21,700 bases of DNA, from the NCBI GenBank assembly GCA_029558435.1, contig JAKQEZ010000317.1, forward strand, positions 1 to 21,700, given 5' to 3'. A program made the position numbers and the translations under genes. Source of the DNA: Bacteroidota bacterium (GTDB lineage: Bacteria; Bacteroidota; Bacteroidia; Flavobacteriales; Crocinitomicaceae). The notes under the pieces are model-generated. The model was not told where the DNA came from, did no database searches, and saw only the letters and a list, made by a program, of their open reading frames with translations. Shown here one piece after another: positions 1-8,586 of this stretch (position 1 is the first letter of the stretch; each line of letters opens with the position of its first letter).

Positions 1-783
1 AATTCTAGTAAATGAAGGAGGATTGTTGTCTATAAATAGAGCATCTGTTTGAAAAACCTGCCAGTTTTTGCTTACAATAAGTGCTGCAAACAAGTTATTG
101 GCAAAATGAAAGCCTGTAGAAAGTTCAATTCCATCATCCAATAATACAAGTAAACCTAAAAAAATACCTGTACCTATATAATATAGAAGTGCTTTGTTGC
201 CTAATGTTGCTACTTCTGGATTTGAACCGTGTAATAATCCAAATAACACTCCTGAAACAATTACTTGCACGAAACCTTTTGGAATAGATGTTCCAATCCA
301 CCTATATATAAAGGAACGGAAAACTAATTCTTCGGCAGTACACTGAATAAACAAGGTGATTGTTGCTACTAATATTAAGGGTAAAAAGCTTTGCCATTTA
401 AAATTGAAAACTACATTTTCATTAAGTGATGTATAAAAAGTAACCATACTAATACAAAACCAAACGATGAATCCAAAAAGAAATCGTTTGCCATCAATTT
501 TACTTCTAAATGTAAATAAATACGAAAAAGACCATTTTAATATATATCTTGAAGCAACTATTATTGAGAAAAAGATTGCAATCCATGGCATCATCATAAC
601 AACAAAAGTTATGTTCTTTCCATATACTATTTGAAGTGTTTGAATAATATCACTTGATGGTGACTCGCAAAACGATAATAAAATTACTGATGGCATGCTT
701 CCAACAACATAAGCTACGCATATTATTAATAGCGTAAACCAATATCCTAATTGGTTTGTAGTTGATGTTGGCTTCAGCTGCAC
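1..783 (-). CDS. CPBP-family intramembrane metalloprotease, C-terminus cut by window edge
   Basis: Polytopic membrane protein, 261 codons visible, reading off the left edge with no stop. The reading shows the CPBP (CAAX protease/bacteriocin-processing) signature: AEELVFRSF (EExxxR motif, about residues 151-159), then FGLLHGSNPE (FxxxH) and HFANN (HxxxN), with hydrophobic spans around and between them. These Glu and His residues form the putative metal-dependent active site in this family, whose bacterial members cleave or bind unknown membrane substrates. The start is taken as GTG at 783: an in-frame TGA lies two codons upstream and the next in-frame ATG is about 30 codons inside, after the first membrane span has begun. 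The GTG lies 11 nt after the stop of the upstream acyltransferase gene, so it is probably the last visible gene of a three-gene minus-strand operon. The substrate cannot be told from sequence. Confidence 0.85.
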   Translation of the reverse strand, partial: MQLKPTSTTNQLGYWFTLLIICVAYVVGSMPSVILLSFCESPSSDIIQTLQIVYGKNITFVVMMMPWIAIFFSIIVASRYILKWSFSYLFTFRSKIDGKRFLFGFIVWFCISMVTFYTSLNENVVFNFKWQSFLPLILVATITLFIQCTAEELVFRSFIYRWIGTSIPKGFVQVIVSGVLFGLLHGSNPEVATLGNKALLYYIGTGIFLGLLVLLDDGIELSTGFHFANNLFAALIVSKNWQVFQTDALFIDNNPPSFTRI

Positions 784-794
784 AAATCAATAAA

Positions 795-1718
795 TCAATT
801 ATTAATATCTCCTGTCATGTGGCGCTCTTTCTTTTCTGGAAAGATATCGTTAATGGTTACCAAAATACCTGTTTCTTCCACGTTTCCAAAATCTGGATTA
901 ACAGCAGTTCCAAATGTTTTCATGGTTGATGATAAATTCATGTAGATATTTACCAATGGAGGAATAACTTCTCCTTTATCACGAACATACGCATTTAATA
1001 TACGGTATGATTCTTTGTATGGCAACTCTTGTTTTTTCAATTCTTCAAACGGCTTGTTGGATCCAACTATTAAAGGATGTATTGGTTTTACCAATGCTTC
1101 TGTATCAGGAAAGAAATGATTTAAGAACAATAATAAAAAGTCACGGGCATCGCGTTCATAAGTTGGATACATCGTTACTTTTCCAAAGAAATATTTAATT
1201 TCCGGATATTTTATTATTAATGCACCTAACCCGTCCCAAATATTATCCATTGCAAATAATCCTTTTCGGTAATTGATGTTGGGTTGATAATTTGGTTGCA
1301 CCCAACTTCTACCTAATTCTATGGTGTGAGGCAAGTAGTTCTTTACAAAATCATCTGAAAAATGAAAATAATGACTGGTTGAAAGTGCTATTTCGTTTTC
1401 CAAAATTGCATATTTACATAAAATAAAACGATAACCTCCAATGATTTCTTCATCTTCTGGCGACCAAACAATGAGCTGTTCGTAGCAATGCTCATTGGTA
1501 TCAAATTCATCTAAATCGATGCTTAAACCTGTGCCCCCTCCAGATCGTCGAAAGGTAACCTCTCGTAAACGACCGATTTCTTTTACAACATTGGGTGCGT
1601 TGTGATGATTTATAATGTATATTTCATTATCACCTTTTCGTGTAATGCGCACAAATTTATCTGCAGACAATTCTGCTTTAAGCACATTTCTATCAATTGG
1701 TTGAATAATTGGTTCCAT
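795..1718 (-). CDS. OlsB/GlsB-like GNAT N-acyltransferase for amino-acid lipids
   Basis: A 307-residue acyltransferase of the OlsB/GlsB ('putative hemolysin') branch of the GNAT fold. Members transfer a 3-hydroxy-acyl chain from acyl-ACP to the amino group of ornithine (OlsB) or glycine (GlsB), the first step of amino-acid lipid synthesis. Visible family features are the LREVTFRRSGGGTG stretch (about 51-64), the acidic LDEFD segment, the GGYRF strand (94-98), ELGRSWV (134-140), and a conserved C-terminal part with RDKGEVIPPLVN and FGNVEETGILV. The PlsC-like gene lies 4 nt upstream on the same strand, which is the gene pair known as glsB/glsA in Bacteroides. The family call is firm. Glycine versus ornithine or another amino acid as acceptor is inference from the phylum. 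No membrane segment is obvious; the enzyme probably works at the inner face of the membrane. Confidence 0.85.
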   Translation of the reverse strand: MEPIIQPIDRNVLKAELSADKFVRITRKGDNEIYIINHHNAPNVVKEIGRLREVTFRRSGGGTGLSIDLDEFDTNEHCYEQLIVWSPEDEEIIGGYRFILCKYAILENEIALSTSHYFHFSDDFVKNYLPHTIELGRSWVQPNYQPNINYRKGLFAMDNIWDGLGALIIKYPEIKYFFGKVTMYPTYERDARDFLLLFLNHFFPDTEALVKPIHPLIVGSNKPFEELKKQELPYKESYRILNAYVRDKGEVIPPLVNIYMNLSSTMKTFGTAVNPDFGNVEETGILVTINDIFPEKKERHMTGDINN

Positions 1719-1722
1719 TTTT

Positions 1723-2556
1723 TTAATTTTTATTGTCTAACTGACTTTTTAATCGATAGACTTTATTTTTTATAGCTTCTGCTATTTTTTTATCTGACTT
1801 TAATTCTTCAAAACTATCAATTGTGAAGGGTTCTCCAACAACAAATCGAATAGTTTTCCCTTTTTGATTGTGCATTTCATCTGAAAGATACAACATTTCT
1901 AAGTTTGTTTTGATACCTAAAAACGAACGAATGTTGGAAAGATTGTAGAAGAAATTAGATAATCGCCCTTCAATGTAAATAGGAATCATTGTTTTATGGT
2001 GATTTCTGGCGTATTTTACAAACGTTTTTTTCCACTCCAAATCTTCAACTTTTCCTTTCTTTTTTCTACTCACTAAGCCCGCAGGAAAAATTCCAATTAA
2101 TTGCTCGGATGAGAATAATTCTTCCATTTGTTCTGGCAATTTTCTACTGTTAGCCCCATGTTTATTTACACCTACAAACAATCCTTTGATTGGTGTTAAA
2201 TTCAACAATAAATCATTGACAATGAATTTAATATCTCTTCGTTTGTTTTTCAAAAGATGTACCAACGCCATGGCATCCATTCCGCCTAAAGGATGATTCA
2301 TCACCAAAATAACGCCTCCAGAATTAGGAATGCTTTCTAGATTTTTTCCCTCAACTTGAATGTTGAATTGGGTAATGACAGCGCTACAAAATTCTTCATT
2401 TTCAAGATGTTCGTTTTTCGCCATAAACGCATTTATTTCATCTTGGTGTAAAATTCTTTTTAAATAAGAATATACAAAACCTGGAATAAACTTGGCTAAT
2501 TTAGGGCTTTTACTGGCCACTAATTTTTGAATATCTATGAACTTTTGCTGTTTCAT
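1723..2556 (-). CDS. PlsC/GlsA-like lysolipid O-acyltransferase
   Basis: A 277-residue glycerophosphate-acyltransferase-superfamily protein. Block I reads NHPLGGMD at residues 87-94, and block III reads FPAG at 157-160 followed by VSRKKKGKVEDLEWKKTF. In the family the block I His and Asp catalyse transfer of an acyl group to a hydroxyl. There are five residues between His88 and Asp94, where the textbook motif is HX4D, and the block III Glu is replaced by Ala159; I recall this form from the 'hemolysin-like' LPLAT branch that includes amino-lipid O-acyltransferases. As first gene of the operon, immediately before the OlsB/GlsB-like gene, it most likely adds the second acyl chain to the hydroxyl of the N-acyl amino acid (GlsA/OlsA role). 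A housekeeping lysophosphatidic acid acyltransferase role is possible but less likely. The ATG lies 7 nt after a near-consensus -7 box and has no Shine-Dalgarno sequence. Confidence 0.85.
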   Translation of the reverse strand: MKQQKFIDIQKLVASKSPKLAKFIPGFVYSYLKRILHQDEINAFMAKNEHLENEEFCSAVITQFNIQVEGKNLESIPNSGGVILVMNHPLGGMDAMALVHLLKNKRRDIKFIVNDLLLNLTPIKGLFVGVNKHGANSRKLPEQMEELFSSEQLIGIFPAGLVSRKKKGKVEDLEWKKTFVKYARNHHKTMIPIYIEGRLSNFFYNLSNIRSFLGIKTNLEMLYLSDEMHNQKGKTIRFVVGEPFTIDSFEELKSDKKIAEAIKNKVYRLKSQLDNKN

Positions 2557-2563
2557 GTAGCTA

Positions 2564-2571
2564 CGAAATTA
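2564..2571 (-). promoter_or_regulatory. Possible -7 promoter element for the acyltransferase operon
   Basis: On the minus strand the bases read TAATTTCG, a 7 of 8 match to the Bacteroidota -7 consensus TAnnTTTG, ending 7 nt before the ATG at 2556. No convincing -33 TTG was found. Near-matches are common in AT-rich DNA; the support is position only. Confidence 0.35.
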
Positions 2572-2703
2572 CAATTTTGAATCGAAATAAGCGTTCAATA
2601 TGTTAGGAAGATATCACAAATGATTCGTTAATTTTTAATAAAAATAAATCAAAACCATTGAAATTAAGTCATTAGAGGCAAGATTTTTGTTATTTTCACG
2701 CTA

Positions 2704-2711
2704 TAAATTTT
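2704..2711 (+). promoter_or_regulatory. Possible -7 promoter element for the S41 protease
   Basis: TAAATTTT, a 7 of 8 match to TAnnTTTG, ends 4 nt before the ATG at 2716. If used, the transcript would start at or next to the start codon. The 159-bp divergent gap 2557-2715 must hold the promoters for both flanking genes. Confidence 0.3.
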
Positions 2712-2715
2712 ACAA

Positions 2716-4296
2716 ATGAAAAAATTATTTTTATTCTCCCTTTTTGGCAATCTATTGTTTTTCAACCACGCACAAGTTAGAAACAACAAACTCAACGAAG
2801 CCTACATGTATGTTAACCGTTTTTATGTGGACAAGGTGGATGATAACAAATTGCAAGAGGCTGCAATTGTGGCAATGCTAGAAGAATTGGATCCACACTC
2901 TGTCTATATTTCAAAGGAAGAAGTGGATGATGCTAACCAATCTATTGTAGGTAGTTTTGTTGGAATTGGTGTGCGTTTTCAAGTTTTTAAAGATACGTTT
3001 ACGGTAATGCAAACCATTCCTGGCGGTCCGTCTGAAAAAGTAGGTTTGCAATCAGGCGATAAAATCTTATCGGTTGATGGTGAAAAAATTGCAGGGGTTG
3101 GTATGAAAAACAGCCAAATTCGCAACAAGCTAATGGGTGAATTGAACACGAAAGTTAAAGTGGAAATTAAGCGTAAAGGAGAAAAAGAACCTTTGAATTT
3201 TGTAATCACACGCGACAAGATTCCATTACATTCGGTAGATGCTGCCTACATGATAGACAAAACAATTGGTTATATTAAACTCAATAGTTTTTCTAGAACA
3301 ACCACGCAAGAAGTGGAGGATGCTTTGAGTAAATTGAAAGAACAGGGTATGAAAGACCTCATCTTGGATTTGCAAAATAACGGCGGTGGTTTATTGACAG
3401 CAGCTCATCATTTGGCCGATCAATTTTTGTCGGGCGATAAAATGATTGTTTATTCTGAAGGGAGAGCACAACCGCGACAAGAATTTAAAGCAGGCGAAAA
3501 AAGTGGATTTGAAAAAGGTCGATTAATTGTTTTAACCAACGAAAATTCGGCTTCGGCAAGTGAAATTGTTTCGGGCGCAATTCAAGACTGGGACAGAGGT
3601 TTAATTGTTGGACGAAGAACCTTTGGAAAAGGGTTGGTGCAGCGACCAATAGATTTATCGGATGGTTCACAAATTCGTTTAACCATTGCTCGTTACTATA
3701 CTCCTTCTGGGCGTTTTATCCAAAAACCGTATGAAAACACAGCTGATTATAAAAAAGATTTGGTAAACCGCTATGATCATGGGGAGTATTACCACCAAGA
3801 TTCGATTAAACTTAACGATTCGTTGATGGTGAAAACATTGATAACCAAAAGAAATGTATATGGTGGTGGTGGAATCATGCCAGATATTTTTGTGCCTTAT
3901 GATACGTCTGGAATTTCACCCTTATTTACAAGCTTGGTACGCAAAGGAGCAATCAATACTTATTTGGCTCAATATGTTAACAATAACAGGGCTTCGTTAA
4001 AATCAAACTACCCCACTTTTGATGATTATTCTAAAAATTTTGTGTTAACGCAAGAATTTATGGATGCTTTCTTCAAAAATGCAAAAGACGAGTATGAAAT
4101 TGAATTTAATGAAGAACAGTATAAAGAAAGTGAGCAATGGTTGAAATTGAACATGAAAGCATTGATTGCTCAAAACTTGTTTGATATTCCACAGTTTTAT
4201 CAAGTAATGAATGAAAAGAATGAAGTGCTTTTGCGTGCCTTGGAGGTGTTGAGAACCGATGAATATAAAAAAGCGGGACTAGAAAAAAGTAAATAA
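2716..4296 (+). CDS. S41-family C-terminal processing peptidase with PDZ domain
   Basis: A 526-residue secreted serine protease of the CtpA/Prc family, which trims or degrades envelope proteins from their C-termini. Residues 1-19 form a signal peptide ending NHA before Gln20. A PDZ domain spans about 80-165 (GSFVGIGV, then GLQSGDKILSVDG). The protease core runs from about 165 to 335. The catalytic pair is visible: Ser280 in NSASASEIV and Lys305 in FGKGLVQ, 25 residues apart as in other family members. The tail after about 340 is longer than in the smallest CtpA proteins and has no lipobox. The gene stands alone between a divergent operon and ftsX, with its own promoter region and a probable terminator. 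Its substrate is unknown. The ATG is chosen because it starts the signal peptide directly. Confidence 0.93.
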   Translation: MKKLFLFSLFGNLLFFNHAQVRNNKLNEAYMYVNRFYVDKVDDNKLQEAAIVAMLEELDPHSVYISKEEVDDANQSIVGSFVGIGVRFQVFKDTFTVMQTIPGGPSEKVGLQSGDKILSVDGEKIAGVGMKNSQIRNKLMGELNTKVKVEIKRKGEKEPLNFVITRDKIPLHSVDAAYMIDKTIGYIKLNSFSRTTTQEVEDALSKLKEQGMKDLILDLQNNGGGLLTAAHHLADQFLSGDKMIVYSEGRAQPRQEFKAGEKSGFEKGRLIVLTNENSASASEIVSGAIQDWDRGLIVGRRTFGKGLVQRPIDLSDGSQIRLTIARYYTPSGRFIQKPYENTADYKKDLVNRYDHGEYYHQDSIKLNDSLMVKTLITKRNVYGGGGIMPDIFVPYDTSGISPLFTSLVRKGAINTYLAQYVNNNRASLKSNYPTFDDYSKNFVLTQEFMDAFFKNAKDEYEIEFNEEQYKESEQWLKLNMKALIAQNLFDIPQFYQVMNEKNEVLLRALEVLRTDEYKKAGLEKSK

Positions 4297-4306
4297 AAAG
4301 TAGCTT

Positions 4307-4331
4307 GCAAACATTTTGTTGTTTGTATTTT
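4307..4331 (+). terminator. Probable intrinsic terminator after the S41 protease
   Basis: CAAACA (4308-4313) pairs with TGTTTG (4320-4325) across a 6-nt loop, extended by a G-T wobble, and is followed by ATTTTTAATT. It starts 10 nt after the stop codon. The stem is short and AT-rich, so efficiency is uncertain. Confidence 0.45.
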
Positions 4332-4405
4332 TAATTGGTTGCAATTTTTTGTGCAATTCTATTTTTTATTTTCGTATCAGCTATAATTTGTTCAAAAAAT
4401 TAACG

Positions 4406-5296
4406 ATGAGTGCAAGCGCAGAAAAGTACAGTAAAAGAGGTGTAACCACAAGTTATGTTTCAACAGTGATAGGGATTTCCTTGGTGTTATTTGTGATTTC
4501 TATAATTGTGGGAGGTTCTTTTGCTTTAAAATCCATTCAAAAACAAGCCAAAGAAAGTTTGCAAGCCGATATTTTCTTTAAACCCGAGCAATCCGATGCC
4601 GATATAAAGCAAATGGAGCAAGAATTGCGCACCTGGAAATATTTTAAAGAAATAAAATTCATTAATTCAGATCAAGCAATTAATGAAATTAAAGGTTTGG
4701 GACAAAGTAAAGAGGATATTTTAGGGATTTTGGACGGTGAAGTGGCAATTCCAACCAACATTACATTTCATCCAAAAGAAGAATATGCCGATTTGGAAGG
4801 GATGGAAACCATTAAAAATGAATTATTAAAAACCTATTCCAACGAAATTGATGAAGTGCATTTTGATAAAGAAAGTATTTCAAACGTCAACTTAGGCTTT
4901 AAACGCTTTGTATTTTTATTTGGTCTTATTGCCATTTTATTAATTGTTGTTGCAACCGCAATGATTAACAATACGATTCGTTTAGCGTTGTATTCTCAAC
5001 GTTTTTTAATTAAAACAATGCAGTTGGTAGGCGCAACATCGCACTATATTCGCAAGCCATTTTTAACAAAAGCCATTTTGCAAGGAGTGGTTTCTTCTGT
5101 TATTGGGTTAGGATTGTTTATGTTGTTGCTTTACATTACCGACAATGTGATGGAAATTATTGAAATTCAACTTAATTTAGAAATGTTATTGTCACTTTTT
5201 GCAATCATTTTTATAGTTGGAATTTTAATTAGTTATATTTCTACTTGGTTCTCGTTGAATAAATATTTGAGAATGAAAGTGGACGATTTGTATTAG
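4406..5296 (+). CDS. ftsX: Cell division protein FtsX (permease-like)
   Basis: A 296-residue membrane protein with FtsX topology: one TM at about 17-38, an extracytoplasmic domain (about 40-165), then three TMs at 168-188, 222-243 and 260-281. The family signature IKTMQLVGATSHYIRKPFL is at 202-220. FtsX pairs with the ATPase FtsE and controls peptidoglycan hydrolysis at division. No ftsE gene is in this window, which is common in this phylum where the two are often unlinked. The reading frame stays open back to 4316, but those 30 codons overlap a hairpin region and give an implausible Cys/Phe-rich extension, so the ATG at 4406 (starting MSASAEKYSK) is preferred. It appears to head the run ftsX, M16-like, MazG-like, GT-C-like. 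Confidence 0.92.
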   Translation: MSASAEKYSKRGVTTSYVSTVIGISLVLFVISIIVGGSFALKSIQKQAKESLQADIFFKPEQSDADIKQMEQELRTWKYFKEIKFINSDQAINEIKGLGQSKEDILGILDGEVAIPTNITFHPKEEYADLEGMETIKNELLKTYSNEIDEVHFDKESISNVNLGFKRFVFLFGLIAILLIVVATAMINNTIRLALYSQRFLIKTMQLVGATSHYIRKPFLTKAILQGVVSSVIGLGLFMLLLYITDNVMEIIEIQLNLEMLLSLFAIIFIVGILISYISTWFSLNKYLRMKVDDLY

Positions 5297-5315
5297 TTGA
5301 ACAATCCAAAGAAAC

Positions 5316-6575
5316 ATGCTCGATCGTAAAAACCAACCTGAAGTTAAAGCAATCGATGGTATTCAATTTGAAAAACCACTTATTTTTGATGTTGCACAAA
5401 ATACGCGTTTGTTTTGTTTTACCAATGTTCAAAATGAAACCTCTAAATTGGAACTTGTTTTTAATGCGGGTTCTATCAATGGAGCGGTTGAAATTGGTGC
5501 CATTGTAAATGAAATGCTATTGAGCGGCACAAACGAAAAAACATCCACACAAATCAATGCAGAAATTGACAATTTGGGAGGTTTTATTGGCCAATCTATC
5601 ATCATGGAGTCTGCTAGTTTATCCATTTATGCTTTGCGTGAAAACATGCTGGCAATTGCGCGTATTGTTAAAGATGCCGTTGATAATTGTGTGTTTCATC
5701 AACAAGAAATTAACCAAACCATTCGTGCTCGCAAACAAAAACTTGAAGTTGGACTATCAAAAGTGGCAACCGTTGCACAACGATCATTCAAACAACGTTT
5801 TTTTAGTAATTCTGACAAATATAGCCGCATTACCAATTTAGATGATTTTGACAACATTCAGCAAAAGGAGTTGGTAGAATTTCATCAAAAACATTATTTG
5901 AATGGATTGGAAAAAATGGTGTTGGTAGGCAATTTTTCACAAAATGAAATAGATGCTTTTATTGATACATTTGGCTCATGGTGTAATCAATCTAAAGCTC
6001 CTATTGAATCGGATTTTGAAAACATCAAAGGATATTCACACATTGAAAAGTCGGATGCGTTGCAAACTGCCGTTAGAATTGGTCGTAGTTTATTTAACCG
6101 TTCACACCCCGATTACAACGATTTTGTTGTATTGAGCACTATTTTAGGCGATTATTTTGGTAGCCGTTTGATGAAAAACATACGTGAAGACAAAGGTTAT
6201 ACCTATGGCATCGGTTCCATGACGGTTGAACTGTTGCAATCTGGTTATTTTCTTATTGCTACGGAAGTTAAAAAAGAAGTCAAAGATTTAACCTTGGCCG
6301 AAATTAAATATGAAATTGACCGTTTACGCACTAAATTGGTTCCGCAAGAAGAATTGGATTTAGTAAAAAACTATTTGTTGGGACAACTTTTAAAAAGTGC
6401 AGACGGACCTTATTCCATGATGGATTTATTTCTTTCGGTTGAAGAGTATGGTTTAAACTTGGAATATTACAACAAATTGATACATGACATTCAATCCATC
6501 ACGCCAGAGAGAATTAAAGAATTGGCTGTAAAATATTTAGATTGGAATGAATTTACAATAGTAACTGTAGGATAA
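5316..6575 (+). CDS. M16-family peptidase subunit lacking the zinc motif (non-catalytic)
   Basis: A 419-residue single-length M16B protein. Both M16 half-domains can be followed, including FNAGSINGAVEIGAIVNEMLLSG near the N-terminus and REDKGYTYGIGS (290-301) in the second half. At the place of the zinc-binding HxxEH the sequence reads AIVNE (62-66), so both His ligands and the catalytic Glu are absent. The Arg290/Tyr297 pair, which in M16B heterodimers is supplied by the non-catalytic subunit to bind substrate, is present. It therefore probably acts as the regulatory half of a heterodimer; the intact M16 at 13505-14743 is the obvious partner candidate. There is no signal peptide, so it is cytoplasmic. 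It begins 19 nt after ftsX and its TAA overlaps the ATG of the next gene by one base. Confidence 0.88.
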   Translation: MLDRKNQPEVKAIDGIQFEKPLIFDVAQNTRLFCFTNVQNETSKLELVFNAGSINGAVEIGAIVNEMLLSGTNEKTSTQINAEIDNLGGFIGQSIIMESASLSIYALRENMLAIARIVKDAVDNCVFHQQEINQTIRARKQKLEVGLSKVATVAQRSFKQRFFSNSDKYSRITNLDDFDNIQQKELVEFHQKHYLNGLEKMVLVGNFSQNEIDAFIDTFGSWCNQSKAPIESDFENIKGYSHIEKSDALQTAVRIGRSLFNRSHPDYNDFVVLSTILGDYFGSRLMKNIREDKGYTYGIGSMTVELLQSGYFLIATEVKKEVKDLTLAEIKYEIDRLRTKLVPQEELDLVKNYLLGQLLKSADGPYSMMDLFLSVEEYGLNLEYYNKLIHDIQSITPERIKELAVKYLDWNEFTIVTVG

Positions 6576-6964
6576 TGGAATTTAAAGAAATAATAGGAGC
6601 TGTTGAGCAGTTTCACGATGCATTTAAAATAGAAAACAACCACCAACCAACGGCAAGCATTGGTGAAGATCAAATTGATTTGCGTTTTCGATTGATGCAG
6701 GAGGAAAATGAAGAATATTTGCAAGCTGCAAAACAAGGCGATGTTGTTGAAGTTGCCGATGCATTGGGCGATATGTTGTATATTTTATGTGGCACTATTT
6801 TAAAACACGGTATGCAGCATAAAATTGAAGAAGTTTTTCAAGAAATTCAACGTTCCAACATGAGTAAATTGGATGAAAACGGAAATCCTATTTACCGCGA
6901 AGATGGCAAGGTGATGAAATCTGAGTTGTATTTTAAGCCTAACATTGCGGAGATTATTAAATAA
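6575..6964 (+). CDS. MazG-like nucleoside triphosphate pyrophosphohydrolase
   Basis: A 129-residue all-alpha NTP pyrophosphohydrolase (MazG/HisE-like superfamily). The metal-binding pattern EExxE...ExxD is visible as EENEE at 43-47 and EVAD at 59-62, with Asp66 nearby. The C-terminal stretch SNMSKLDENGNPIYREDGK (95-112) resembles the substrate-side region of small MazG-like proteins that hydrolyse (d)NTPs to monophosphate and pyrophosphate. Exact substrate, whether a housecleaning nucleotide or a phosphoribosyl-type one, cannot be told. Its ATG shares one base with the stop of the M16-like gene (TAATG), implying translational coupling. Confidence 0.85.
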   Translation: MEFKEIIGAVEQFHDAFKIENNHQPTASIGEDQIDLRFRLMQEENEEYLQAAKQGDVVEVADALGDMLYILCGTILKHGMQHKIEEVFQEIQRSNMSKLDENGNPIYREDGKVMKSELYFKPNIAEIIK

Positions 6965-6980
6965 CAAGCAGCTTTAAAAA

Positions 6981-8537
6981 TTGGAAAAATTCAAAAAAGG
7001 GCTTCTAACGTTTTTTCACACCTATTTCTATGAGGCTCTTTTTGTATTGATAGCCATCATTGCTATTGTGTTGCAACACAATTATTTGCATTTATATCCA
7101 CGTTCATTGCATGCGTGGGCACAGTCGGATTTATACGCACTAGCAAAAGGTTATCTCAACAATGGATTTGATTTGTTGCATCCTGAAGGATATGTGTATA
7201 ACAAGCAATTTCCTTATTATTGGAATTATCCTTACGATTCAACCATCACCGGTGGAAATTTGCCCTTGCATCAATATTTCATTGCGCTTTTAATGGCTTT
7301 ATTTAACAACGATGGCCCGTTTATTTTCAGAACCTATGTTTTAATTTTTAGTTTAATTGGTTTTTACTATTTACTCCAACTTGCAAAGTTGTATAAAATA
7401 AACGCGGCTGCCACCATTTTCTTGGTTTCTATCGCTTTGTTTTCGCCCATTTATTTTTATTATCAAGCTAGTTTTTTGATTGTAATTCCCTGCATTGCAA
7501 CAACTTTTATGGGGCTGTATTATTACTTTTTACATCTGAAAATCAATCAAATAAAACATTGGAACATTGCTGTTGTTATACTTTTTCTGACACTTATTGT
7601 TCGTACAACCTACGCAATTCCATTAATTGCAATGTTGCTGCATCAATTGCTAATTGGATTTCAAACTAAAAAATTTCAATTCAAGAAAATAATTGTTGTG
7701 GGGTTAATGGGGCTAGTTTGGGGTGCAATTACTATGCATATTCACCAACTTTCGGCACAACATGGATCTTATTTTCTGGCACAAATTCTCCCAGCAGAAA
7801 ACTGGCAACAATTTTTGAAGTTATTGTCAGAAGCTATTAATTTTTGGAACTGGAATTATTTTTCACCCAATCAAGTAGGTGTTTTTGTGGTACTATTTAC
7901 AATTAGTTTGTTCTTTTTGCGAAAAAAACACGTTACCAACCTAAAAGGAATGGGGTATTTTGTTGCGATTTTAGGAATAGGGTATTGTATGTTCATTTAT
8001 GCTATGATTTCTCAATTTCATGACCACGACTATTACTTTTTGGATACTGCCTACATCTTTTTTATTTTATTGATGGTGGCTTCATTTTCATTAATCAAGC
8101 ATACAAATAAAACGATACAAATTATAGCTGTTTTAACGGCATTATTGTTTATCAATATTTTTAAAAACGGAACCAAACAAGCAGTTGAAGGACGATATTT
8201 CAACATTCATCCCAAAGACATCGTTTCACGTACATCCATTGATTATGAAAATAGTGTTGCATTTATTAACAACTTGAAAATTGAAGCATCACAAAAAATT
8301 GGAGTCTTGGGATTTGAAGCATCACAACTTCCTTTTCTTTTTATTGGTAAAAAAGGATATGCCATTAATTGTGAAGATGAACAATCATTTAATAAAATGA
8401 TCAATTGGGGAATTGATTACGTTTTTTGTTCCAATTCAGAGTTGCAACAAAAAGTACAAAACCATTCTTTTGTTCAAAGTCGCTTACAACTGATTGCTAC
8501 AAATGGAAAAATTAGTTATTTCAAGGTTATTCACTAA
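6981..8537 (+). CDS. Polytopic membrane protein, GT-C/PMT-like glycosyltransferase candidate
   Basis: A 518-residue membrane protein with about ten hydrophobic spans and a soluble C-terminal tail (about 405-518). The organisation fits GT-C enzymes such as ArnT or the dolichyl-phosphate-mannose transferase (PMT) fold: one TM, then a large extracytoplasmic loop with an acidic residue (Asp50 in AWAQSDLYAL) where the family keeps its catalytic carboxylate, then an HQYFIALLMALF helix. Such enzymes move a sugar from a polyprenyl-phosphate carrier to an envelope acceptor. The assignment rests on topology and first-loop pattern only. The start is TTG at 6981, because an in-frame TAA lies just upstream and the next ATG would remove the first TM and loop. 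It follows the MazG-like gene by 16 nt and directly precedes two LTA-synthase-like genes, consistent with a shared envelope-glycan task. Confidence 0.6.
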   Translation: MEKFKKGLLTFFHTYFYEALFVLIAIIAIVLQHNYLHLYPRSLHAWAQSDLYALAKGYLNNGFDLLHPEGYVYNKQFPYYWNYPYDSTITGGNLPLHQYFIALLMALFNNDGPFIFRTYVLIFSLIGFYYLLQLAKLYKINAAATIFLVSIALFSPIYFYYQASFLIVIPCIATTFMGLYYYFLHLKINQIKHWNIAVVILFLTLIVRTTYAIPLIAMLLHQLLIGFQTKKFQFKKIIVVGLMGLVWGAITMHIHQLSAQHGSYFLAQILPAENWQQFLKLLSEAINFWNWNYFSPNQVGVFVVLFTISLFFLRKKHVTNLKGMGYFVAILGIGYCMFIYAMISQFHDHDYYFLDTAYIFFILLMVASFSLIKHTNKTIQIIAVLTALLFINIFKNGTKQAVEGRYFNIHPKDIVSRTSIDYENSVAFINNLKIEASQKIGVLGFEASQLPFLFIGKKGYAINCEDEQSFNKMINWGIDYVFCSNSELQQKVQNHSFVQSRLQLIATNGKISYFKVIH

Positions 8538-8555
8538 GTATTTCATTCACCGTAG

Positions 8556-8563
8556 TATATTTG
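8556..8563 (+). promoter_or_regulatory. -7 promoter element of LtaS-like copy 1
   Basis: TATATTTG, an exact match to TAnnTTTG, 23 nt before the TTG start. The same element with conserved flanks recurs before copy 2, which supports function. It lies just past the stop of the GT-C-like gene, so copy 1 can be transcribed separately from it. Confidence 0.6.
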
Positions 8564-8586
8564 TAAACAAAAACAAGACAAAACAA

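Noticed and set aside
4316..4405. N-terminal extension of FtsX
   Set aside because: These codons overlap a probable terminator hairpin and encode an atypical segment before a normal FtsX start at 4406.
8494..8586. Upstream start for LtaS-like copy 1, overlapping the GT-C-like gene by 44 nt
   Set aside because: The extension contains the promoter-like TATATTTG shared with copy 2, and copy 2 has no such extension; the conserved TTG at 8587 fits better.
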